A stretch of 54,833 nucleotides of DNA from Oligoflexales bacterium (GTDB taxonomy: Bacteria > Bdellovibrionota_B > Oligoflexia > Oligoflexales > RGVZ01), in the NCBI GenBank assembly GCA_947479535.1, contig CANJZQ010000011.1, forward strand, positions 1 to 54,833, read 5' to 3'. Numbering within the stretch: position 1 is the first letter of the stretch; the number at the start of each line of letters is the position of its first letter. Positions 8,248 through 15,421 of this stretch are shown piece after piece. The notes beneath the pieces are model-generated. The model saw only the letters and a program-made list of their open reading frames with translations, searched no databases and was not told the DNA's origin. Made by a program: the position numbers and the translations under genes.

Positions 8248-8996
8248 TGAGCCATCGATTGAGTTTAAAAATGATTCTCGTTGCAGGGACGATGTCGTCG
8301 GGCTTCGCCCAAACATTGACCGCCGCAGAAAATCCACGAGAAATCATGCGCCGTGCCGAGGAAATCAGGGCACCACAAAGTAGCGAAATGAAAGTCAAAC
8401 TGGATACCGTGAATACGGGAAAATCATCCAGCTACACCATGAAGGTCCTGGCGTCGACGGGCCGCCGCTCGTACTCGGAATTCCTCGCTCCTGCAGAAGA
8501 ACGGGGACGCAGGATGCTGGCCCTCGGGCGCAACTACTTCTCGACCTTGCCCGACTCAAAGAGGGTCGTCCCCATTTCGCGCAGGGAGCTGATAGGAAAC
8601 AGCGCGTTTGCCGTGGCCGACTTGTTTCAGATCGATACGGAAAAAGAATACGAACCAAAAATCATCGGCACAGAAACCATCGAAAATGCCCCCGCCACGA
8701 AACTGGAACTGACCGCAATCAGTGAAGACGCGCCCTACGCAAAAATTCACTACTTCGTACGTCCGGCGGATTCGTTTCCGGTCATGGCACAGTTTTACGG
8801 CGTCTCAGGAAAACTTCTGAAAACGCTGACGATGACCTCCAGGCGGGAACTTGCCGGGGCAATGCGTCCAGATAAATTACGCATGGATGATAATGTCACG
8901 AATGGAAAATTCAGCGTCTGGAACACGCTTGTGATGACCAGGAAAAAAATTCCAGACCGGGTTTTTACGCGCGAGTATCTGCAGACTCAACAATGA
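8247..8996 (+). CDS. Outer-membrane lipoprotein-sorting protein (LolA-like, periplasmic)
   Basis: This 249-residue protein has an N-terminal hydrophobic signal ('MILVAGTMSSGFAQTLTAAEN', cleavage near AAE) and a body matching the LolA-fold 'outer membrane lipoprotein-sorting' family: 'ENPREIMRRAEEIRAPQSSEMKVKL', 'YSEFLAPAEERGRRMLALG' and 'FSTLPDSKRVVPISRRELIGNSAFAVADL'. Such proteins often sit beside FtsX/MacB-type transporters and RND lipid exporters, and are thought to carry hydrophobic cargo across the periplasm. Its ATG overlaps the permease stop. Its last 32 bp overlap the 3' end of the convergent ATPase gene. The cargo is unknown; a lipid from the neighbouring operon is the obvious candidate. 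Confidence 0.85.
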   Translation: MSHRLSLKMILVAGTMSSGFAQTLTAAENPREIMRRAEEIRAPQSSEMKVKLDTVNTGKSSSYTMKVLASTGRRSYSEFLAPAEERGRRMLALGRNYFSTLPDSKRVVPISRRELIGNSAFAVADLFQIDTEKEYEPKIIGTETIENAPATKLELTAISEDAPYAKIHYFVRPADSFPVMAQFYGVSGKLLKTLTMTSRRELAGAMRPDKLRMDDNVTNGKFSVWNTLVMTRKKIPDRVFTREYLQTQQ

Positions 8997-9678
8997 GCCC
9001 GTCTCTCAGCCGGATGATCCTGCTGCAATAGGGCAAGACAGCTGGATCGTGAGTTGCGACAAGGACCGCTGCATGCTCCTCGACACACAGGGCCTTCAAT
9101 AATTCTAAAACTTTCTCTGAAGTCGCGTGATCCAGATTGGCCGTGGGTTCATCGGCCAAAATCACTTTCGGCTGGTTCATCAAAGCACGGGCCACGGAAA
9201 CCCTCTGCATCTGACCACCAGACAACCGATTCACGGGTTGATTCATCTGGGCAGCCAGACCCACACGGTCGAGCAGGTGACAGGCTCGCTCCAGGAGAAG
9301 AATCTCTGACTCGTCTGACCTTCCGATCTGACTCGGCAAGAGAACGTTTTCAAGGGTGGTTAGAACCGGAATCAAATTGAAATTTTGAAAAACAAAACCA
9401 ACCGTCCGGTTCCGGAAATAAGCCAGGGAATCCCGGTCAAGTGCATTCAACTCATGACCGGCAACAATGACCCTGCCAGCGGTAGGGTGATCCAGTGCAC
9501 CGACAAGATTCAGGATCGTTGTCTTCCCACTTCCCGAGGGACCAACCAGGCCAGTCATCTCCCCGGCATCCGCGTCGATTGAGACATCCTGCAAAGCACC
9601 AATTGTGGAACGCCCCAACTCAAAGCTCTTGGTGACGCCGTAAAGGGAAACTACTTTTTTTTGGTCGTGGTGCCTCAC
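8965..9678 (-). CDS. ABC transporter ATP-binding protein (LolD/MacB-type)
   Basis: This 237-residue nucleotide-binding domain has Walker A GPSGSGKTT, signature LSGGQMQRVSVARAL, Walker B VILADEPTANLD and H-loop ATHD. 'VGFVFQNFNLIPVLTTLENV' is typical of the LolD/MacB/FtsE branch that works with FtsX-like permeases. The GTG start at 9678 overlaps the stop of the upstream lipoprotein gene as GTGA. Its 3' end overlaps the LolA-like gene by 32 bp in antisense. No permease lies in its own operon, so the permease at 6943-8247 on the other strand is its likely partner. Splitting one transporter over two converging operons is unusual. Confidence 0.92.
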   Translation of the reverse strand: MRHHDQKKVVSLYGVTKSFELGRSTIGALQDVSIDADAGEMTGLVGPSGSGKTTILNLVGALDHPTAGRVIVAGHELNALDRDSLAYFRNRTVGFVFQNFNLIPVLTTLENVLLPSQIGRSDESEILLLERACHLLDRVGLAAQMNQPVNRLSGGQMQRVSVARALMNQPKVILADEPTANLDHATSEKVLELLKALCVEEHAAVLVATHDPAVLPYCSRIIRLRDGLIVESADTRA

Positions 9679-10550
9679 TTGCGCTTGGCCGCCATGATCT
9701 GCGACGCCGCTGCAGATTTCGCGTAATTTGCAAAATCGCGCTTCACCTGTGCATCCAAGTCCGTTGTTACGTTTTGCTGGACTGCATCCCAGCTTTGTTG
9801 TGCGGCGCGGATGGCCTGCAGCGACCGCCCAACGACTATGGTGTCGTTGCCCTTCGGGTAAATGAGAAGGACTCCAGTCAGGGACTTCATCGCCCCACCC
9901 CGTTCCGTGACAAGCTTGTCCACCACGGCGATCCCGGCCTGACCAAAAGGGAAAAAGGTCAACGACCCGGAATAATCGATCTTGGGCCGTTCGTTTCCGA
10001 CGGCACCTTTGTAGTAATCGTAATCCAGTTTATTGAAGTCCTTCGCAACGACATTTTTCGGCGTGTAAGTCACAGCTGTATCCGTGGCAAAGGATCCATT
10101 TTTAAATTCGGTCGGGTAAAAGGCCTGAAGCCTGATGACTTCAGCGACGTCGGCCGGCTTTTGACCCGTAGCCATCACGCCTGTGTACATCGAGAAGGTG
10201 TAAAGCTTTTGATCCCCGTCGGTGCCATCTATTTTTCTCTCTTCGGCATTGTCGGAAAAATATGGCGCGTATTTTTCAGCACCACCGTCATAAAAGTATT
10301 CCTTCGTTGTATCCGAAACTCCATCCTTGTATCTGCACAGAAAATTAATGGCTTCAGCCCCGGATGCCGTCGCGATCCTTTGTTTCGCGGCATCAGCGCA
10401 AATACTCGATACCACGGCATCTCCGTCACCACCGGGCACCGGCCCCGAACTTTCAGGCGGCTTGCCGGCACACCCGGCCAAAGAAACACCAAGCACAATG
10501 CCAACCGCAACGGGGATTAATAACATTTCGACCATCGACTTAGTTTTCAT
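9675..10550 (-). CDS. Putative lipoprotein of unknown function
   Basis: This 291-residue protein has a lipoprotein signal whose lipobox LAGC puts the lipidated residue at Cys27. The ATG at 10550 is preceded by GAGGGG; an upstream in-frame start would give an implausible 31-residue leader. After a Pro/Gly-rich tether the domain has no motif that I recognise ('FLCRYKDGVSDTTKEYFYDGG', 'YTFSMYTGVMATGQKPADVAEVI'). It lies between another lipoprotein gene 38 bp upstream and the ABC ATPase that overlaps its stop. A role with the transporter is suggested by position only. Confidence 0.75.
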   Translation of the reverse strand: MKTKSMVEMLLIPVAVGIVLGVSLAGCAGKPPESSGPVPGGDGDAVVSSICADAAKQRIATASGAEAINFLCRYKDGVSDTTKEYFYDGGAEKYAPYFSDNAEERKIDGTDGDQKLYTFSMYTGVMATGQKPADVAEVIRLQAFYPTEFKNGSFATDTAVTYTPKNVVAKDFNKLDYDYYKGAVGNERPKIDYSGSLTFFPFGQAGIAVVDKLVTERGGAMKSLTGVLLIYPKGNDTIVVGRSLQAIRAAQQSWDAVQQNVTTDLDAQVKRDFANYAKSAAASQIMAAKRK

Positions 10551-10588
10551 ATACCCCTCGGCTCTTGCCTGGCTGTTACTCAACCCGC

Positions 10589-11512
10589 CTATTTCGAATA
10601 AAGCATCGAAAGATAGGCGAGATTTTTTTTGTCTTTGTTCCACGATGGCGAACAGGAAGCGATCGTCGTGATATCGCCGCCATTGCGAAAATCGTTCACA
10701 AACACCATGCTCGTGGCAGGAAAGACTCCGTAACCGTCTTGATTTCCCCGCAAGCTGACTGCGATTTTAATCCCGATGGTGTTGGCCGTGTCGGCAAGGC
10801 GGCTGGCAGCCGCAGCAAAAACATTGGAACTGCAACCCGACAAGTCCGAATTGTAGACGCGGGTAACGGTATAGTCGGCCGTGATGCTGCCATTGAATGT
10901 CACCGTAAAGGCCGCACGCCCCTGCGCGGCAAGGGGGCCAAAATCACGAGCGGCTGACTGCTTTACCGGAAAGACCGGAAAAGGTTTATCCGCAGTGAAA
11001 GTCGCTCCACCACTGCTGCTAAAAGACTTGGCGAACACCAGATAGGCGTGCTGGGAATAATTTGTATCATTGGCGGGCCAGGTCGAAGATGGCGCGATGT
11101 TATAAACCGTCTGCCGGTTCATCCCCTGCAATCCTGACGTCACTTTATCGCTATTTGGCGTGCCGGTTAAACTGGCGCCTTGGGACGTCAACGTAAAAAC
11201 AGAAGAACGGACCTCGGCCATCAATTGGGAGTTGGCGACGCCGTAATTGTTGAGGCTTCCACCGAGCAGATTATCAGCGACTGCTAAATTGCCCGAGCCG
11301 CGAAACTGAGCCGTCCCCTGCAGATCATCTCCGGACGACGTTGTATTTGCATTGCCGTTGACACCAGGCAATCCCCAACCTTGCTCGCTGGTCTGGGTCC
11401 TTGACGCTAAGTTCGGCTGATAGGGAGACGGACCGCTGCAGCCACAGACGGCTGCGACACAAACCGCCCAAAAGGGTTTCGTCCCATGAGTTTTTAGGGA
11501 ACCAAATGTCAC
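10589..11512 (-). CDS. Putative secreted/lipoprotein, low-complexity N-terminus, unknown function
   Basis: This 307-residue protein starts at GTG 11512 with GGGGG a few bases upstream. It has a short signal with a possible lipobox VCGC (Cys25). A Gly/Asn/Ser/Thr-rich stretch follows (about residues 30-110: 'GLPGVNGNANTTSSGDDLQGTAQF'). The remainder is probably beta-rich, with a Cys pair ('SGCSSN' and 'IASCSPSW'). Several features (the 'HAYLVFAKSF', 'AFTVTFNGSITADYTVTRVY' segments) parallel the protein encoded just downstream ('YTFSMYTGVMAT', 'DYSGSLTFFPFGQ'). The two may be distant paralogues, which is uncertain. First gene of the lipoprotein-lipoprotein-ATPase operon. Confidence 0.65.
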   Translation of the reverse strand: MTFGSLKTHGTKPFWAVCVAAVCGCSGPSPYQPNLASRTQTSEQGWGLPGVNGNANTTSSGDDLQGTAQFRGSGNLAVADNLLGGSLNNYGVANSQLMAEVRSSVFTLTSQGASLTGTPNSDKVTSGLQGMNRQTVYNIAPSSTWPANDTNYSQHAYLVFAKSFSSSGGATFTADKPFPVFPVKQSAARDFGPLAAQGRAAFTVTFNGSITADYTVTRVYNSDLSGCSSNVFAAAASRLADTANTIGIKIAVSLRGNQDGYGVFPATSMVFVNDFRNGGDITTIASCSPSWNKDKKNLAYLSMLYSK

Positions 11513-11672
11513 AACGAACCCCCGGAAATCACCTCTCTCATCGGCGCAGCAGGGGTAAAAATTAAGGGCTTCTTTGGGGCGTCCAAAATCTTGGCCTCAG
11601 CAGAAAAAGGTTGGTATGATGTTTCTAGGGTAATACGGCGAAATCATTACATCTTTAGATGGCAGGCAAAGC

Positions 11673-12821
11673 TTGGACAACACCAAAAATAACAGCATGG
11701 AAAAGACCCTTCACTTCGTTGAAGAGTTAAAAAGGCAATGGGTCGCCACCTTTGACGCGCTGATTGACCCGGTGATGATCATTGGGCCGGATCACCAGAT
11801 TCACCGCGCCAATTTAGCCGCGGCAAAAATGGCCGCCGGAAAATTATCTGGCGTCGACGTCCGCAAGATTGTTGGGATGAAGTGTCATGAAGTGCTCGCG
11901 GGACGTCCGGATCCATGCCCTGGATGCAAGCTTACGGAAACCCTAAGGGAGGGATCACCCCATCAATTCCGCTTGAGCAATGTCATCGCGGAACGCGAGT
12001 TTGAGGTGACTTCGCAGCCATTTCCCGAAACCGATGAGCGGCGCCTTGCCGTGCACATTTACCGCGACCGGACTGAAGCCGCAGTCCTGCAGGCACGCCT
12101 CGTGCAAAGTGAAAAACTTGCCTCCATTGGCCTTCTTGCGGGAGGCATCGCACACGAAATCAATAATCCGTTGGGCGGAATCATGATTTTTTCGCAGATG
12201 CTGCTGCGCGAAATGCCAAAGGACAGCCCCTACTATAGCGACGTCGTGGAAATTGAGGCGGCATCACAGAGGTGCAAGGAAATCGTTCAAGGGTTACTTG
12301 ATTTCGCCAGAATCCGGCCAGACCAGGACGGACAAAGGCAATTTCTCACGATCGACGCCACGGAAGCCATTCAATCGGCCACGCGCTTTGCGCAAATGAA
12401 CCTGAAAGAGAAGGTAAAGCATAACATCCGCATCAAAGAGAACTTCGATGCGAAATCAACAGCCGTTCGGGGGAATAAAAACCAAATCATCCAAGTCGTC
12501 CTGAACCTGCTGCAAAATGCAATTCAGGCCATGCCTCAAGGCGGCGACATTTCGCTGCGCGTGAAAAACGACAAGTCCATGAAAAATCTTGTGATTGAAA
12601 TTTCGGACTCAGGGACAGGCATCAAGCCAGAGCACTTGAAAAAGATCTTCGATCCATTCTTTACGACAAAACAACCCGGTCAAGGCACTGGCCTTGGACT
12701 TTCTGTCTGTTATGGGCTGGTCACAGGAATGGGTGGAAAAATTGCAGCCAGCAGCAAGGTCGGCGAAGGCACAACCTTTTCGATCACGTTCCCGCTGGAA
12801 ACCTCCGGCCCGTCATCCTGA
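11673..12821 (+). CDS. Soluble PAS-domain sensor histidine kinase (NtrB/ZraS-like)
   Basis: This 382-residue kinase has no membrane segment. An N-terminal PAS domain (about 15-130) contains a Cys-rich loop 'CHEVLAGRPDPCPGC' typical of PAS domains in NtrY/AtoS-type kinases. The HisKA H-box is 'GGIAHEINNPLGGI'. The HATPase has N-box 'QVVLNLLQNAIQAM', G1 'DSGTGIKPEHL' and 'GTGLGLSV'. I used the TTG at 11673; an ATG at 11697 lacks any ribosome site. No response regulator is adjacent, so it is an orphan. The stop codon TGA is supplied by the first unit of the 18-bp tandem repeat (CCGTCATCCTGA), so the repeat has eroded or replaced the original C-terminus. Confidence 0.92.
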   Translation: MDNTKNNSMEKTLHFVEELKRQWVATFDALIDPVMIIGPDHQIHRANLAAAKMAAGKLSGVDVRKIVGMKCHEVLAGRPDPCPGCKLTETLREGSPHQFRLSNVIAEREFEVTSQPFPETDERRLAVHIYRDRTEAAVLQARLVQSEKLASIGLLAGGIAHEINNPLGGIMIFSQMLLREMPKDSPYYSDVVEIEAASQRCKEIVQGLLDFARIRPDQDGQRQFLTIDATEAIQSATRFAQMNLKEKVKHNIRIKENFDAKSTAVRGNKNQIIQVVLNLLQNAIQAMPQGGDISLRVKNDKSMKNLVIEISDSGTGIKPEHLKKIFDPFFTTKQPGQGTGLGLSVCYGLVTGMGGKIAASSKVGEGTTFSITFPLETSGPSS

Positions 12822-12935
12822 GCCGACCCGTCATCCTGAGCTAATCCGTCATCCTGAACTAATCCGTCATCCTGAACTAATCCGTCATCCTGAACTAATC
12901 CGTCATCCTGAGCTAATCCGTCATCCTGAGCGTTA
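12810..12935 (+). repeat. Seven tandem copies of an 18-bp unit CCGTCATCCTGAGCTAAT
   Basis: Units begin at 12810, 12828, 12846, 12864, 12882, 12900 and 12918. They differ mainly at GAGC versus GAAC and at the last bases. The final unit continues into GTTAGCGAAGGATCC, completing the interspersed repeat seen at 505-540 and 718-809 in the opposite orientation. The first unit overlaps the histidine kinase stop. Since 18 is a multiple of 3, the frame through the array stays open and encodes a hypothetical repeat peptide, but this lies beyond the kinase stop codon. Confidence 0.9.
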
Positions 12936-13080
12936 GCGAAGGATCCTTTCTTCCACGTTGGGGAAAGGATTCTTCGGCCTGCGGCCTCAGAATGACGGAG
13001 TTGAAGAAAGGATTCTTCGGCCTGCGGCCTCAGAATGACGGGCTAGCCTCAGAATGACAAGCCGGCCTCAGAATGGGGGG
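12918..13080. repeat. Head-to-head inverted repeat elements between convergent genes
   Basis: The CGTCATCCTGAGC...GAAGGATCC element (12918-12949) faces two diverged copies of the opposite orientation: GGATTCTTCGGCCTGCGGCCTCAGAATGACGG, at about 12967-12998 and 13011-13042. These are followed by two half copies (CCTCAGAATGAC) up to about 13075. Opposing copies could fold into a long imperfect hairpin. The position between the converging kinase and prc stops would suit a bidirectional terminator, but no T-run was seen. Confidence 0.75.
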
Positions 13081-13095
13081 CCGGCATTCAACAAA

Positions 13096-15357
13096 TTACT
13101 CGGACACACCCTTCTTCGTGGTAATGGAGCCAGACGCCGCAGGACGCTGCGGCGACCGCCTTGCAGAATCAGGGACCGGCTTCTTGTCCGACTTCGGATC
13201 GCCGGCAAGAAGTTTTGACGGGCCAACGCCAAGCAATGCGGCATCTGTAATCGGACGCTTGCCCAGCACCTGAGAGTAGTTTGCCGTGATGCGCAGTGAC
13301 TCCTGCATCACGAAGTCATCATTGATGTCCGTTTCTTCGCCATTCAAATCTCCCGGTTCGTTGAGATCTTCCCCATCTGGACCGGTTGCGCTGGATTTTT
13401 TGCCACCCTTCGCGGCATCTTTTTTTGTTTTTCCATTGGATGCGGACTTCATGCCCGCTTTTTCGCCCGACTTTTCACCTGCCTTGTCACCAGACTTTTC
13501 CTTCAGGCTGACCCGGTTGCGAATCGCTTCGCCATCACGATATTCCTTGATGTCCGCAAGGATTTTCTTGAAACCTGGATCCTTGTCCATCCGCGCATAA
13601 CTGGCCGTGCGCAGTGCCGGAATCAAGCCATTGGTCATACCGTACGACTTGAACTCGGAAGGCTCAATTTTTTCCCATGGCAGGGCGTAATCGTAGTGCT
13701 TCTCCCCGATTTCAAGGTCATCCATGATATCCGCCAGGACGATATCGGACTCCACACCACGCAACTGGGTGCTTGATCCTGCTGGCCGGTAGAACTTGCT
13801 GATGGTGACTTTGATGGCTCCAAGGCGCTCATCAAGATTTTCAAGATTCTGGACTGTGCCTTTGCCGAACGTGTGGTGCCCACCAATGATCAGGCCACGA
13901 CCGTAATCTTGAATGGCACCCGCAAAAATTTCGCTGGCGCTCGCTGATTGACGATTGATGACCACAGCCAATGGTCCGTCCCAAGCCGCCGCGCCATCCT
14001 TATATTGCTGCACAAAGGTCTTGCCTTCCGAGCCGCGAATCTGAACCTGAGGCCCCTTCCCCGTGAACAGCCCTGCAACATTGATGGCCTCATCCAGACT
14101 GCCACCGCCATTGCTGCGCAAATCCACGACAACCGCATCGACCTTTTGTTCCCGCATCTTTTTCAGTTCGCGCAGCATATCTGCCGAACTGCTGGTGAAA
14201 TTAGACTGGCGATTCTGACGCCCTTCAAAATCCATATAAAAAGATGGCAACGTGATGACGCCGATGCTGATCTTGCGTGATGCGGCGGCGCCCTCTCTCA
14301 ATTCAACCTTGTGGACTTTTGATTTCGCAGCCCTGTCGGTCAACTGAATTTTGTCTCGAACAATAGGCACGATGTGCTGCACGCTCTTGCCTTTGCTCTC
14401 GCGCAGCAGGGTAAGGCGGACTTCAGTTCCGCGTGTTCCACGGATGAGTTTCACGACTTCGCGCAAATCCATGTCAATCACATCAACCGGAGCTTCCTTG
14501 CCTTGCGACACGGCGATGATTTTGTCATCAACCTTGACCTTGCCGGTTTGTGCGGCGGCTCCACCCGGCACCAAAGTTTGGATGGTGGTAAACCCGTCTT
14601 CACTGCGCAGAACCGCACCGATACCCTCAAGGCTCAATCGAGTCTGGATCCTGAAATCTTCCAGTTCCTCGGCTGAAAGATAGCCCGAGTGTGGATCCAG
14701 TGCCGTGGCAAATGAGGCGAGGAACAATGAATAAACATCGTCCGTCGTCATTTCCTGCTGGCGCTTGTTGCCAAGTTTGTAACGCTTGGTCAGTTTTTCC
14801 TGAGCCTTGCTGATATCGCCCAAGGATTCTTTCAACTGCAGCAGTTGGAATTTAACCCGTTTGCGCCAGCGTTCGTTGATCTCTTCCGACGTGGTCGCCC
14901 ACGATTGTTTTTTGCGGTCAAACTCAAGAAATTCGTCAATCGTGAAATCGTGCTTTGCGATGATTTGCTTGTCCACTTCACGCTGGCGCTCAGAGAAACG
15001 CTGGGCAAACGTATTGGTGATGTCCGTGATGGCCTTGCAATCATTCGACTTGATCATGTCGTCGAGCTTCGTGTCGTATTCTTTGGTGAAACGATCCACA
15101 TCGGCCTGCAGAAAATAGATTTTTCCGGAATCCCAGGCCTTGATGAAATTATCGAGGGTTCGCGTAGACAGTTCGTCTGTCCACGAAGAAAAAGAGAAAT
15201 GAATGTTGAAATAGGACTTGGTCAACTGATTGACCTGAGCACAGTCCAATGCGAAGGCCGTTCCAGAGCCAGCAAAAGCCCCAGCGCCTGCAAAAACAGT
15301 TGCGCTGATGACAAACGCCAGCATTTTAGCACTAGATTTCCGCAATTTAGACACCAT
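13096..15357 (-). CDS. prc: Tail-specific carboxy-terminal processing protease (S41, Prc/Tsp-like)
   Basis: This 753-residue periplasmic protease has a signal peptide ending near 'GTAFALDC'. It has the Prc-type N-terminal helical domain (about 40-235), a PDZ domain (about 240-330) and an S41 core. Alignment by eye to E. coli Prc gives Ser473 (in RQSASASEIF), Asp484 (in AIQDYG) and Lys499 (in TFGKGTVQ) as the Ser/Asp/Lys catalytic set. The C-terminus carries a long low-complexity Lys/Ser/Gly stretch (about 630-670) before a conserved-looking tail, making it longer than E. coli Prc. It degrades or trims periplasmic proteins from the C-terminus and influences envelope lipoproteins and peptidoglycan hydrolases in known systems. 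Monocistronic by position. Confidence 0.93.
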   Translation of the reverse strand: MVSKLRKSSAKMLAFVISATVFAGAGAFAGSGTAFALDCAQVNQLTKSYFNIHFSFSSWTDELSTRTLDNFIKAWDSGKIYFLQADVDRFTKEYDTKLDDMIKSNDCKAITDITNTFAQRFSERQREVDKQIIAKHDFTIDEFLEFDRKKQSWATTSEEINERWRKRVKFQLLQLKESLGDISKAQEKLTKRYKLGNKRQQEMTTDDVYSLFLASFATALDPHSGYLSAEELEDFRIQTRLSLEGIGAVLRSEDGFTTIQTLVPGGAAAQTGKVKVDDKIIAVSQGKEAPVDVIDMDLREVVKLIRGTRGTEVRLTLLRESKGKSVQHIVPIVRDKIQLTDRAAKSKVHKVELREGAAASRKISIGVITLPSFYMDFEGRQNRQSNFTSSSADMLRELKKMREQKVDAVVVDLRSNGGGSLDEAINVAGLFTGKGPQVQIRGSEGKTFVQQYKDGAAAWDGPLAVVINRQSASASEIFAGAIQDYGRGLIIGGHHTFGKGTVQNLENLDERLGAIKVTISKFYRPAGSSTQLRGVESDIVLADIMDDLEIGEKHYDYALPWEKIEPSEFKSYGMTNGLIPALRTASYARMDKDPGFKKILADIKEYRDGEAIRNRVSLKEKSGDKAGEKSGEKAGMKSASNGKTKKDAAKGGKKSSATGPDGEDLNEPGDLNGEETDINDDFVMQESLRITANYSQVLGKRPITDAALLGVGPSKLLAGDPKSDKKPVPDSARRSPQRPAASGSITTKKGVSE

Positions 15358-15421
15358 CTGGGGGAACTCCGTTCAAGAAGGTACCATTCATAATAACCGA
15401 AAACATACCGATCCCCCAGAC

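Noticed and set aside
12810-12935. Possible CRISPR array
   Set aside because: The 18-bp units abut without unique spacers and no cas genes are present; it is a simple tandem repeat.
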